DNA of 64,000 bases from Hysterangium stoloniferum (taxonomy: Eukaryota > Basidiomycota > Agaricomycetes > Hysterangiales > Hysterangiaceae). This document shows positions 11,563-23,119 of this stretch, one piece after another. The DNA lies in NCBI GenBank assembly GCA_015178975.1, contig WHVD01000009.1:620001-684000 (forward strand), written 5' to 3'. Under the pieces are notes generated by a model. The model was given only the letters and a program-made list of their open reading frames with translations, did not search any database and was not told where the DNA came from. Each line of letters starts with the position of its first letter. Position 1 is the first letter of the stretch. Position numbers and translations under genes: made by a program.

Positions 11563-12195
11563 CTAAGCCTCCTTGCCAAGAGTCATACCCCTCACACCCA
11601 AATTCCAAGTGCCTTCATATCCCCAACCACCCTGTAGGGGAACCATTCAATGTGGTCCTTCCCATATGTATCTGACCCATCAGACCAAGTATTGTTTACC
11701 ATGACCACACTGGCATGCATTGACAATCTTGCCCATCATCATCTCTTCTGAGCAATCCTCTATGATGACAATGCCTGGGCATACAATTTTGCTGTTTGGG
11801 AAGAAGGTGGGATCATTTGGTATGAAGAGTTTCAGGAGGCTGGAGTGAAATCCCAGGTATGTCTGGGGGGAGTTCAGGAGGCACAATGTCAGGGCTCATA
11901 TTATTTTATTTTATTTTATTTTATTAAGTACCATACATTAGTTTCTATGTATATCTCCCCACCTCATCATCATTTCCCTGTGATCTATCCTACACTTTGC
12001 TTCTTTAATTGGCCTTCCAATCACCTGTCTCAATGTAGTATAAAACTCTTTTCATGTACACTACAGTTCTTTAGTTTGAATATCAACTTAGATTAGCCTC
12101 TCTTAGTTTTCACCTTTTTTCCTCACTGCTATACAAGAGTGGTCTTCAGCAAGCCACAACCCTCTACCTCTCAACTCTTAGTAATTCAGCCCTCA
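11563..12195 (+). mobile_element. Unassigned stretch followed by an LTR-E fragment
   Basis: 11563-11890: no domain recognised. About 11890-12195: homologous to the reverse complement of 60710-60960 (LTR-E), sharing ttggccttccaatca, ctacagttct, ttgaatatca and cttcagcaagcca. An (ATTTT)n run is at 11900-11930. Confidence 0.55.
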
Positions 12196-14056
12196 AGGTC
12201 AGTAATGTGGAGGCAATCAAACCATGTTCCTTGGCCGAAGTGAAGTGTCACCCTGATTGGCCACTGTGGGAGCAAGTGATTTTAGCTGAACTGGAAACAT
12301 TGTGCACTGCACATATCTGGGAACTCATTGAGCCCCCTGAGAGAGCCAACATAGTTGACTCAAAGTTGGTGTTTTATGCTCAAAAGGACACTGGCAGAAA
12401 TGTAGTCAAGTATAAAGTTCATCTGGTAGTGCAAGGTTTCTCCCAAGTCCCCAGTGTTGATTATTTTCATACATTCACACCTGTGGCAAACTGGCATCAA
12501 TCTGAACTGTATTGGAAATAGCAGCTGAGCAAGACCCTGAACTGCATCAAATTGATATCAAGGGAGCTTATCTAAATGGCACACTCTGGTGATGAGAAAA
12601 TCTTCATGAATGTGATTAATTGTAATCTCATATCTCATCTTTAGACTGTATAGGTTCCGACCGATTCACACATGTGATTGTTATATTTAGTTTAGTGTTC
12701 ACTAGATCCGTAGCACATTCATGCACAGACCAATGCACAGACCATGTATTTTAGTATATAGTTAGTTCAGATGAGGAGTAGATCCCTCATCTGAAAGCCT
12801 AGTTATACCACTGGTTTAGCATCTACCCGCTCTACTCTTAGTGGCTATGCTCCAACAGTAGAGAGTCCTTGTACTGTGATCACCAGGCTAGCAGATTATT
12901 TTAACAACCCCAAATTCCACAGGCCAAGTCTGCTGACTCTTGAAAACCCTCCATGGTTTGAAGCAATCAGGATGCCACTGATACCAGAAGCTAGTCAAAA
13001 TTATGGAAGTGTTGGATTTTACTTGGAGAAATGTTGACCAAGCAGTATTCTATTGAAAAGTGAGTAATATTCTGATGATTGTGTTGGTCCATGTAGATGA
13101 TTGCACAATTGCCTCAAACTCAGCTGACACCATTGCTTCCTTCAAAAAGGACATCCCTTACCACATCAAAATAACCAACTTGGGTGAACTACACTGGTTG
13201 TTAGGAATCAAATTTGTAAGGGAATGAGACCAACACACCATACACTTATCCTAGCAATCATATATTGATTCCATCCTCCACCACTATCATCTTGAGGACC
13301 TCAAACCAATGTCCACCTTGATGGACCCAAATGTAAGACTGTCTTCCTCCCAATGTCCCTCCACAACACTTGAAAGTGCTGCAATGCATGGCATACCTTA
13401 CCACAAAGCCCTTGGCTTTCTAATGTACACCACATTCAGTACTTGACTGGTTATTGCTTTTTCCATGCAGTCATATTGCATTCCAACACTAATCCTGGCC
13501 AGGAACACTGGACCACTGTCAAAATAAATTTTTGCTACCTGGCCATACCAAAGGCCTTTGGTTAACTTACAAGAAATTAGGCAATGACCAATGAATTACT
13601 GGTTATGCTGATGTGGATGGCAGCCTCACTGAGGATCGCCATGCTATATCTGGGTATGCATTCCTCCTCAATGGTGGTGCTGTATCTTGGGGTGTAAAAT
13701 GACAAGAAGTTGTCTCATTGTCCACAACTGAAAGTGAATGCATGGCCATAACCCATGCATTCAAAGAAGTGCTTGTCTATAGTCATTGCTTACTCAGCTG
13801 CTTGGTTTCCCTGATGTGCCTATGACTCCATTCTCAGATAATCAGTTTGTCATTGTGCTTCCCAGAGACCATCAATATCATGGACACACCACACATATTG
13901 ATGTCCACTTTCATTTTGTTCATTGGATCATTGAGAACAGGTCCCTTCAACTTATTTATTGCCCCACTGCCAACATAATTCCCAACACCTTAACTAAGGT
14001 GCTTCCCTCAGCCAAGGTCAAACACTTCACCACTGAATTGGGACTCTCTGTGACTT
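12196..14056 (+). pseudogene. Ty1/copia pol remnant (RT and RNase H)
   Basis: RT begins WPLWEQVILAELETLCTAHI, with KVHLVVQGFSQVPSVDYF. The frame then breaks near 12600-12910, where about 300 bp of foreign sequence (TGTGATTAA...TTTTAACA) intervenes. It resumes with the catalytic VHVDDCTIA (about 13090), LGELHWLLGIKF, and a copia RNase H (GYADVDGSLTEDRHAISGYA, then LSTTESECMA). The last open part is 13786-14058. Many stops. The same family is present at 21679-23115, where the RT start is nearly identical. Confidence 0.85.
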
Positions 14057-14480
14057 GAGGGAGAGTGTTGGAATAGCAAGCATGCAACAGTCCCTTTATG
14101 GTATAGCAGGAAGGCCACATTGTGCCACCAATAGATAAAAGCCTCCCTTTGTTTTATTTCTTTATTGTTCCCTTTGTCACTGTGATATTTCTTTGAAACA
14201 TTCTAGTACATTCCATGCTATTGTTTCCACTTTATCACCTTTTCTCTTTTGTTCTGAGTTAGCTTAAATACAAGCCATCCCAGTCAACTTCACCTCAGCT
14301 ATTTGGTATACAGTGTGCAAATACTGAGGTGAGATACTTGCTACCATGCCTTCCCAATTCTTTTACTTATTACCATTACCTAGTATTATTCATCTTATTT
14401 AGGTAATCAATATTAGCTATTTGGCATACAGCATGCAAGCACTGAGTATTACTCTTCCTATTTAGTGCTCTAAATCTCAC
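14057..14480 (+). mobile_element. Copia polypurine tract and probable 3' LTR
   Basis: gagggagag (14057-14065) follows the pol stop and is a polypurine tract. The LTR starts TGTTGGAATAGC at 14066. It has an internal near-duplication (ctatttggtatacagtgtgcaaatactgag / ctatttggcatacagcatgcaagcactgag). The 3' end is not certain. Confidence 0.6.
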
Positions 14481-16407
14481 ACAGTCATGGTTCAAACATT
14501 CCATGACATACTTATAGTGGTGTGGCCTTGCCTAATTTCCCTTCATGCTCTCATCACCTTCCTCTTTTTGACCTTATCCTTTCTCTGTCTGCACCTCCAG
14601 CACTATCCACACTTGTATCCTGGACCTTCACCCCTACACACTTGTCTCCACCTTCATCTCTACATATCTCTGCCTTCACCTCCAACACCTTGTATTCACC
14701 TTCATCTCTACATATCTCTGCTTTCACCTCCATCACCTTGTATTCACCTTGGCCCTCACTCCCCACTTGTCCTTACATCTGCTGGTTTTTTTTTGCTCAT
14801 CACAGTACTGTTCCTGCTATGCTGGAAGACACAGTATTATTGCTGTTGTCTTTCTCATTGGGCTATATTGTTATAACAACAAGCTGTACATGTCTTCCTG
14901 ACAGCCAACTATACTAGTTGTTTTGTTGCTTGTAGTGTGAAAGTTGTTCATGGCTTGTTTTTACTTTGGATTAGAGGCTTGAATTTGAGGGGGCAGCAGT
15001 GGGGGGTGGAATTGAATGTGGTGACTCAATGATTTTTGACAATTGGTGAGCATAAAAAAGATTTTGTAATGTAGCAGTAGTACACTACTAGTGGTACTAA
15101 TGCTTCATAATAATAATAATCACTTTCTGAATCACACTTGTAATTGAATTTTTCAAATTTATTTTTCTAAATGAATATTTATCGAAAATATTATAAATAC
15201 AGCTAGAGCATCTAAAGTAAGGAGAGTAGTGAGAGTAGTGACAGAAAAATATTTGCAAGAGATGTTGTGAGCATTCGCCTTTTCTATAGTGCACTGAGAG
15301 CATTTGAAACCGGGCGATGTTCTCTGAATACTCCGGTGCCGCTGGAGCCGCCCTGAGGCTCCAGAGCACATGCTCATTTTACTGATGCAGTGGCCAAAGT
15401 AATACATATGTACATACCTTCTAAGCACTGGCTATCCTATAATGTATTTATATTAATGAGTTGTTTGTCTCATTTAAGCATTAAGCATGTGAATTATAAA
15501 ATAAAACAAGCAAAATCTGCAATAAAAAAGTGTAAGCACTACTTGGTGGACATTTGAGCAGTAGGTAGAATTCCTCCACCGTCTATTTCACTATATCTAC
15601 AAAAAGGCGATTGTATAGTTGTAAAATGATATTTTCTGTATTTATCACCCTAAATCTCATTAAAATACTTAATATCTAAATATATGTTTTAATATTGCTC
15701 AGTGAAAAATGGAGAGTTTATAGTGGGGAGTTCTATGGCTACGTGGCTTTCCCCTAAAGCTGTTCAAAAAAAAACAAATGAAGAAAAAGAAAAACTGGGA
15801 GTTGCGGAAGCAAAGTGCGAAGATGAGAAGTCGTGACGAGCATCATTGTCACTAAAAATAGACAAAGGCGCTGAAAAGGCCCTGATCAGGCCCGACTAGG
15901 CACAGATCAGGCCTGATCAAGCTGATCAGGCAACTTCAATGCGCTGTTAAGTTTACATTTCTATTTTCTCGCGAAGCCATAGCTACCACCCCAGAAATTT
16001 TCCTGAGATGTATGAGGTTATAGCCTAGGGCTCTATCAGACTATTGCTCCGCCAATTAACCTCGAACATAGAGCATCGACGACTCACCCTTGTGTCATCT
16101 ATAATTATGATACGAGCCTCCACCCGCACTTATAAATGCTGAATGCATTTACTGCAATATGCCTGTCGTTCATTTTGACAGCGGCTGAGGTAAGTTATTC
16201 CACTTGACACCTTTTTGTTTGCACAATATAACTCATGCAAACCAGTTTGGCACTGTCTGCCCTATCATAGATTCTATCACTCCATTCACTACCTATTTTT
16301 AGTCGACGTTGTCGGAATCACGTTCTCGGTGAATCGCCGTTTACCTTGTTAAAGCTGTCTTCCACCATCGTCTGTGAGGCTGACCTCAACGTTTCAACCT
16401 TGCAAAC
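14481..16407. other. No supported gene; minisatellite and GATCAGGC cluster
   Basis: About 14635-14755 holds an imperfect 45-48 bp repeat (caccttcatctctacatatctctg) that makes open frames of low complexity; I do not call them genes. 15875-15935 has four or five GATCAGGC/GATCAAGC words. 16190-16407 is probably the 5' UTR and promoter of the gene at 16408. Confidence 0.5.
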
Positions 16408-17055
16408 ATGATGCCAAACGAGACATCTCACAGAAAATCATCATTATTCCGGTCCTGTTCATTTATCTTCAAGCGTCGAATCTCCAATGAAAACCTACGC
16501 TCACCCGAGGAATGCGATGAAACCTCTGAGATCAATAGCTACCCGCCCGACAAAGACGAGAGTCGACCTCTACGCCGCCCTAGCAGTCACCCCCAACTAC
16601 AACCGAGACCCATGAAAATTGGTATCCCACCCAATACATCGCCTGACATTACACAAAACTGGCTGACAGCTACGCCCATCCCAAATGCCGCCGCCTCACC
16701 ACGCTTTTCGCGTGCAGGTGTCGAAGGCGTGGTCATGCCCGCAAAGGTAAACGGACCGCGGACTCTTGTGGAGGCACCGGAGGGATTTGGCCAGGCTGTA
16801 TTCATATATCAGTGTGGCAAGGAAAGCGGAGGTGGCGAGGATGGCGTGCTGCCATTGAAGGAACCGGAGACAGAGCCGAAGCAATTGAGTCCACTGCAGC
16901 GTGTTATCAGTACGCATTCGCAGATGCAGAGAGGGGGACAGAAACCGAGTCCGAGTGAGGGTGACGATGGTCAAAGCCGAGGTCGAGGTCGACGACTTGT
17001 AATTTTCTCAGCCCTTAGAAGATGGTTCAATCTCGGAGACAGCTGGAGCAATTGA
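16408..17055 (+). CDS. Hypothetical basic, disordered protein
   Basis: 215 aa, no recognised domain. N-terminal part Arg/Ser-rich (FRSCSFIFKRRIS), middle Pro-rich, C-terminal part ends in a GRGRR stretch and a small hydrophobic/Arg segment (FSALRRWFNLGD). The end of the frame lies inside a tandem duplication: a second copy of the last 167 bp follows and carries the alternative C-terminus. G+C is higher and codon usage more regular than in the surrounding transposon debris, so this looks like a host gene. No introns were needed. Function unknown. Confidence 0.5.
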   Translation: MMPNETSHRKSSLFRSCSFIFKRRISNENLRSPEECDETSEINSYPPDKDESRPLRRPSSHPQLQPRPMKIGIPPNTSPDITQNWLTATPIPNAAASPRFSRAGVEGVVMPAKVNGPRTLVEAPEGFGQAVFIYQCGKESGGGEDGVLPLKEPETEPKQLSPLQRVISTHSQMQRGGQKPSPSEGDDGQSRGRGRRLVIFSALRRWFNLGDSWSN

Positions 17056-17215
17056 GCCCACTGCAGCGTGTGCTCAGCACTCGTTTACAGACGCAGAGAG
17101 GGGGATAGTAACCGAGGCCGAGTGAGGGTGACGATGGTGAAAACCGAGGTCGGGGTCGAGGTCAACGACATGGGATTTTCTCTATCCTTAGAAGGTGGTT
17201 CAATAATCTCTTATT
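16882..17215 (+). repeat. 167-bp tandem duplication at the gene's 3' end
   Basis: Copy 1 starts at 16882 and copy 2 at 17049 (both caattgag...ccactgcagcgtgt). Copy 2 encodes the same peptide pattern in a frame that is now closed by stops (tga, tag) and then reads RRWFNNLLFGEE, which may be the original C-terminus. Confidence 0.85.
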
Positions 17216-17896
17216 CGGTGAGGAGACCGAAGAGCAGGACGAAAGGTTGAAGAAGGCGGTATACGACAGGTGAATGCACGGGTATTAAACACTGGATCAT
17301 ATGGCCAATGTCAGGAGGAAAATGGTTGTAAGAGAATGGATCCGCGCGACAAGAGAGCCTATCCATTCGAGATGAAGACCCCGCATCCCTTCCATGCGCA
17401 AGGGATCCAAGTGTTGAGGAAATTCTCTTGGGAAGGACTGTCAAAGTGTTGATATGTCGTAGTATTGCATACTCGAGTCGGATTCCTTGAAGGCTCTTGT
17501 TGGTTGCTGATCTACCCTTTAATTATCTTTTAATCATATAGATACATGTATATATAAATAAATAAAAGTTGGGCTTGTACCTCACTTTACATAATGATAG
17601 TGTAACCCGTCATGTTCATCGTCCAAAATCACATGAGGAAAACCTGGTGAAAAGGCAGTAAGCAATCCTCCCCTGAAGCCAGAGCAGAGTTTTAGTAATA
17701 AACCATTACTCAGACTCAAATCGGCTCAAGTCATATAACAACGATTGGCTTAGTAATACATAGTAAGTAACTAAATAAGAAGTAAAAGAACTTAGGAAGT
17801 TCATCTCAATGTTTGTTCACAGTAGTGTAACCAAATAACCGAGGATAGTTACTATTACCCTTTATTTAATATTCTTACTTATTTCTATTACCTAGT
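17216..17896. other. 3' flank, no gene seen
   Basis: AATAAATAAAA at about 17558-17570 is a possible polyadenylation signal. The rest is AT-rich with no domain recognised. From about 17590 it may be internal sequence of the LTR-C element that follows. Confidence 0.35.
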
Positions 17897-18278
17897 TGTG
17901 AAGAGTGGTGGAAGTTCTAACCATTCTATATACAAAGAACATCAACCATTTAGGTACGACACAAAGATGTATTGACTATCTAAGTCTAATACAGACTGAA
18001 CGTGTATTGACTGTTTAGTTCAATACAGTCGAGTGAAATAGCTATCTAAAGTAGAATAGAGAGCTAAAACAAATGAGGAGAATCAACCATAAAGTACAAT
18101 TCTGAATGACTGCTCAAGTGTAGAAGAGAATAACGAGAGAGTCAAATAACAGAGTAGCATGGATGTAGTCCATGCAGATTGAGATAAAGGTTGAGTTTCG
18201 ACTAATATAGTTCGAAACTCTGATTGTGCAGATAGTTAAAGCCCGTCTGTGATGGTCGAGACAATACCCCAATCACAT
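17897..18278 (-). mobile_element. LTR-C fragment (3' half)
   Basis: The reverse complement ends ...gttagaacttccaccactcttcaca and matches the 3' half of the LTR at 49941-50570. Its right end runs straight into copia sequence. It helps define the true LTR-C terminus (TCTTCACA). Confidence 0.75.
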
Positions 18279-18279
18279 G

Positions 18280-18835
18280 AAGCATTGTATGCTGGTTCAG
18301 GAAAGGGATATGATCATGAGAAAAAACCCCATGGTGTATGCTGGAACTGCAATGAGAAAGGACATAAGCAATATGTGATTCTTCATATCAAGAGGAAAAC
18401 TTTGATGATAACATGTCTGACTGGTTCTCTGTTGGTGATGACAGTGATGATACCAATAACATGCCCAAAACTGATGTTGTGACCATCTCTGATGTTGAGC
18501 AATCTGAAATGCAGATATTCACAGAGTTAATAGACTCTCAATGCTCTCAAACAATGACACCATACCAAAACAAACTATGAAACTTTGTCAAGATTGCCCT
18601 GGAAATGTTTTGCACTGTGAATAAAAACAGTTTTCACACTGTAGAAAAGGGCAAGCTAATAGTAAACCTACCATGTGGAGTTGACACTCCCACATTGCAC
18701 CTCTCAGAAGCATTATATATCCCCTGACATTGGATATACTGTACACTGATCTCCATTGGACAGCCAGACAAAATGGGATTTCTGTTACATTTGGCAATGG
18801 AAAATGTGTTATTTCTAATTCACTGACTCTGACTC
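18280..18835 (+). pseudogene. Ty1/copia gag end and protease remnant
   Basis: GVCWNCNEKGHKQ at about 18330 is a zinc knuckle with its last Cys lost. A diverged copia protease-like stretch follows (LPCGVDTPTLHLSEALYIP). The reading is then cut by an LTR-A element at 18836 and resumes at 21674. Confidence 0.7.
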
Positions 18836-19653
18836 TGTTAGGATACACACACAGGCCGGGTTTCTGGAGAAACCCGCAGGATATCCGGTAGGACTTGGCT
18901 TCAGCTTATAGGCTGCGCCCTCGCTAGATCATGTTGTCCAGGCGGACGGGAGTCCCAGGGAGCCCGGGTGGGGTTCGTGGGTCATAGGTCATAAGTCGGG
19001 GGTTGTGGGTCGTAAGTCGGAGGTCGTGGATCGTGAGTCGAGATAGTTGAGAGAGATAGATGCGCCAGAGCCTGTGGGCTCCGACTAGTGCGAGCAATGT
19101 GAATCAAGTAAGGTTTTAGAGTGGAAAATGTTATTAGATTACTGGGGGGAATCTAAGCTAATTTTCTGACTGGATTGTATGTACAACATCTGCCAGTTTA
19201 TATAGACCATGGAGTGAATGACATACCAAATCCAGTAATAATGAAACGAAACTAACAAAACATAAAATGGGAATAGTAAACACCAAATTGGTGTTAGGAA
19301 CGGAACGGAATGGAGCAGAGTCTGAATCGTGACAAAGCATAACCCATAACAGGAAACAGAGCGGGAGCAGAGTCCTAAATTGTGACAGGTCATTTGACTA
19401 AAACGGGAATGGGGCTCGATTAGAGTGGTGACGGGATTCTAAGTGGGGTCTGGTGACTGATGCGTGGGACAAAGACAGACATAGACAGAGATGGAGTCCG
19501 GGGGAAGTCCAGTGACTGATATGTGGCGTAATGAGGTCAAATGTAACTAGTCTTGACATAATGGAGTCCAGGCGGGAAATCCTATAAACAGACGATTGGT
19601 GCTTGTAGCGCGTGGGGGTGTACAGGCCCGGAGTCTGGCGGGATTGTTCGGTC
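18836..19653 (-). mobile_element. Inverted LTR-A
   Basis: The reverse complement starts TGTTACGACCGAACAATCC and ends GTGTATCCTAACA, and aligns along its whole length with 20839-21673, mostly with transitions between them. Confidence 0.9.
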
Positions 19654-19777
19654 GTAACAGTCAGCCTATAAGCTGAAGCCAAGTCCTACCGGATATCCCG
19701 TGGGTTTCTCTGGAAACCCGGCCTGTGTGTGTATCCTAACAGTATTTTCTGACTAACACTCGCAGATTGTTTTCATT

Positions 19778-20717
19778 ATGCCACCAAGAAAAAGTACACA
19801 CGCACAGTCATCATTACCTGGACCGTCGACTCTTCATTCCCCGTTAACTCTGTATACCAGTCAGATGCTTGCGAACCAGTTGGAAACCATGGAAGAAGCC
19901 CGTATCGAAGAAGTCCCGAAAAACCAGGACGAATCCGAGCACGAGGACGATTCCGTGGCCCCCGACAAGGGCAAAGGTGTCGAAATCCCTCTTGAAAATC
20001 CTCCACCTGTTCAACGACCGCACTTGGGGGATCCTACTTCTGAATTTTTAGCAGGTACCATAGATAAATTCATGACGCACCTGCTTGAAGAACGAAAGAA
20101 AAAGGAACAAGAACCTCCACGGTCAAAAGTCAATGCTCCGGAACCCTTCACGGGTTCCAACCCAAACAAACTCTCTACTTTCCTCATGCAATGTCACTTC
20201 AATTTCCGTGATCATGCCACTGCATTCTCCACGGACTCCCGAAAAGTCAACTACGCACTTTCATATTTGTTGGGATCCGCATTGAAATGGTTTGAACCGG
20301 CTTTTAGCAGAATATCTGAGGAAGAGCTGCTCTGGCTTGAAAATTTGGGAGGCTTTTGTTGAGGAGCTTGAAACCAACTTCAGCCCGTATGACCTGACAG
20401 GAGAAGCCGAGAATAGTCTCACAAATCTTTGTATGAAGGACACGCAGCACATCACAGACTACATTGTCCAATTCAATAATCTTGCAGCTCATTGTCAGTG
20501 GGGCGATCCCGCTCTCCGCCACCAATTCTACGCTGGTCTGCCGTCCCACCTGAAAGACAAAGTCTCGAAAGGAGAAGATGGCAAGCCAAAAACCCTGTCC
20601 TGTATGCACCTCAAAGCTCAAAACACGGACGCACGTTATTGGGAAATAAAGAAGAAGAAATTTCTATATAGGCTCGTCACGTTTGAACCTTACCTTCCAG
20701 ATCACATGACTCTTTGA
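19778..20717 (+). pseudogene. gag of the LTR-A element
   Basis: The first frame (19778-20362) has a disordered acidic N-terminus and then the gag core EPFTGSNPNKLSTFLMQCHF and ALKWFEPAFSRIS. A frameshift near 20335 moves to the frame 20292-20717, which continues VEELETNFSPYD and YIVQFNNLAAHCQWGD. No zinc knuckle or pol follows. The sequence joins the 3' LTR after about 120 bp, so the element is internally deleted and non-autonomous. Confidence 0.85.
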
Positions 20718-20838
20718 CACATACGTGCTCTTTGACACATACGTGTAACCGACATGACTTTTGACACATGCGCATAGCCGACAAGAACCTTATCTAGGTC
20801 TAGAGCCTCTTTGGGACTTCGGCATAAAGGGAGGATAC

Positions 20839-21673
20839 TGTTACGACCAGACAATCCCGCCGGACTCCGGGCACTAACCCGTACGCCCCCACATGCTACA
20901 AGCACCAATTGTCTGTTTATAGGATTTCCCGCCCGGACTCCGTTACGTCAAGACTAGTTACATTCGACCTCATTACGACACATATCAGTCACCGGACTTC
21001 CCCCAGACTCCGTCTCTGTCTAAGCCCGTCTTCATCCCATGCATCAGTCACCGGACCCTGCTTAGAATCCCGTCACCGCTCTAATCGAGCCCCATTCCCA
21101 TTTTAGTCAAATGACCTGTCACGATTTAGGACTCCGCTCCCGCTCCATTTCCCATTATGGGTTATGCTTTGTCATGATTCGGACTCCGCTCCATTCCGTT
21201 CCTAACACCAATTTGGTGTTTACTATTCCCATTTTATGTTTTGTTAGTTTCGTTTCATTATTACTGGATTTGGTATGTCATTCACTCCATGGTCTATATA
21301 AACTGGCAGATGTTGTACATACAATCCAGTCAGAAAATTAGCTTAGATTCCCCCCAGTAATCTAATAACATTTTCCACTCTAAAACCTTACTTGATTCAC
21401 ATCGCTCGCACTAGTCGGAGCCCACGGGCTCCGGCGCATCTATCTTTCTCAACTATCTCGACTCACGATCCACAACCTCCGACTTACGACCCACAACCCC
21501 TGACTTACGACCTACGACCCACGAACCCCACCCGGGCTCCCCAGAACTCCCGTCCGCCTGTCTGAAATTGGACAACACGATCTAGCGAGGGCACAGCCTA
21601 TAAGCTGAAGCCAAGTCCTACCAGATATCCTGTGGGTTTCTCCAGAAACCCGGCCTGTGTGTGTATCCTAACA
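20839..21673 (+). mobile_element. LTR-A, right LTR
   Basis: 835 bp, TGTTACGACC...ATCCTAACA. Internal landmarks: tttggtgtttact, tctatataaa, the shared motif at 21597-21617, and a ggtttct...agaaacc hairpin near the end. Followed by GACTC. Confidence 0.9.
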
Positions 21674-21678
21674 GACTC

Positions 21679-23115
21679 CATCAAGTCAAGCAAATGGGAG
21701 TGTGGCCAGAGAAATCCCCAGATCAAAGAAGGTTCTGTACAAACATGTTAGTGGGATTGACTTCACAAATACTGCAGAGGAACTCACCATGTTCCATTGC
21801 TGAATGGGCCACATTGCCCCTAATGTTGCATGCCAACTGGAGCAAAGTAGCTTCATGACAGGCATCAGACTTGAGCACTCACCTAGTAAAGATCCCTTTT
21901 TTGTGAATCCTGTATCTATGTGTGAAGATTTGTAGTAATTCCAACTGTTCAATATATGAAGAAGAGTATTGACCTTCTAGGTATGATACAAGTGTATTGA
22001 CTATCAAAGTACAATACAAGTGTAATGACTATTAGTTGCTGTAGGCAACTGTACAGTAGCCACCTTAATGGTACAATTACAGATGAAATGAGTCTAATGG
22101 AATCAGTCAGGGTGGGAGAGGACTGCCCAAATTCGTGTGGGGAGAAGCTGCCCGCCATGTAATTTGGTTGCTAAACAGAACAACAACAAACACTGTGGGT
22201 GAAACAACACCTTTTGAGGCTGTTTTCAAGAAGAAACTGAATTTGAAGTAATTGTGAGAATGGGGAGAGAAGACCTGGGTAATGATCAAGGGAGATAATA
22301 AGTTGGGAGGGCATGTTTGTGAAAGATGATGGATGGGATTTGATGAACAAAGCAATGGAGTATGAGTTTATTGGGTGGACACCAGGAACCATAATGGTTG
22401 AGAAAAATGTGTATTACAATGACACCAATACATCAGCCTCTTGTCTCAAAAGGGACAATTTGGAACTCATCAAGACAGCAGGTACTGACAGCACTGTCCC
22501 ACCACCTCCAGCCACTGCCAACAAATCCACTACCAGCACTGACCAGCTCTAATCATGAAAACATGACCTCAAGCCCAGTCAACATATTCAAGATATTTTG
22601 CATGGCACTGGCATAAGCACTCACTGGTGATCCAAACCAAAAATCACCCCTGGCATCCAAATGCCTACCACCAACCCTCCAAACAGTCTTACTGAAATGT
22701 TAGAAGGTGACAGCACTGTTGACTGGATGTTGCTGTCCAAACTACAAGATGAATGTGTGCTGCCCTCGAGGTGAGTAATGCAGAGGCAATCAAACCATGT
22801 TCAGCTGAAGTAAAGTGTTTCCCTGATTGGCCACTGTGGGAGCAAGTGATTTTAACTGAACTGGAAACATTGCACACTGCACATACCTGGGAACTCATTG
22901 AGTCCCCTGAGAGAGCCAACATAGTCGGCTCAAAATGGGTGTTTCATGCTAAAAAAGGATGCTGGTGGAAATGTAGTCAGGTGTAAAGCTTGTTTTGTAA
23001 TGCAAGGTTTCTTCCAAGTCCCCAGTATTGATTATTTTGATAGGCTTGTGCCTATGGCAAACTGGAATCAACCCAAACTGTATTGGTGATAGCAGCTGAG
23101 CAAGGCCTTGAACTG
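21679..23115 (+). pseudogene. Ty1/copia pol remnant (pre-integrase, integrase end, RT start)
   Basis: EELTMFHC.MGHIAPNVACQLE is the GAG-pre-integrase finger with a stop in it. KFVWGEAARHVIWLLNRTTT and TPFEAVFKKKLN are the integrase C-terminal side. EYEFIGWTPGTIMVEKNVYY follows, then the RT start at 22753-22986 (WPLWEQVILTELETLHTAHT, ANIVGSKWVFHAKK). An LTR-C scrap at about 21935-22085 breaks the integrase. The frame is lost after 23100. Confidence 0.8.
21935..22085 (-). mobile_element. LTR-C scrap inside copia integrase
   Basis: ttccaactgttcaatatatgaag...gtattgacc...gtacaatac matches the 3' part of LTR-C in reverse orientation. Confidence 0.6.
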
Positions 23116-23119
23116 CACC

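Larger units (their letters stand above)
18836..21673 (+). mobile_element. LTR-A element with an inverted left LTR, flanked by GACTC target duplication
   Basis: 2,838 bp flanked by GACTC (18831-18835 and 21674-21678). Left: a full LTR-A in reverse orientation (18836-19653). Then the last 88 bp of a plus-strand LTR-A (19654-19741), a gag region (19778-20717), and a full plus-strand LTR-A (20839-21673). No pol. It sits inside a copia element that continues on both sides. The perfect target duplication implies that this odd structure was present when it inserted or was made later without touching the ends. Confidence 0.85.

Noticed and set aside
14487..14917. Two hydrophobic open frames of about 130 aa
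   Set aside because: Produced by a pyrimidine-rich minisatellite read in two frames; no conserved domain.
20839..21673. Hammerhead-type ribozyme in the shared LTR motif (ctgaag core)
   Set aside because: The conserved CTGATGA and GAAA core is absent; only a partial word match.
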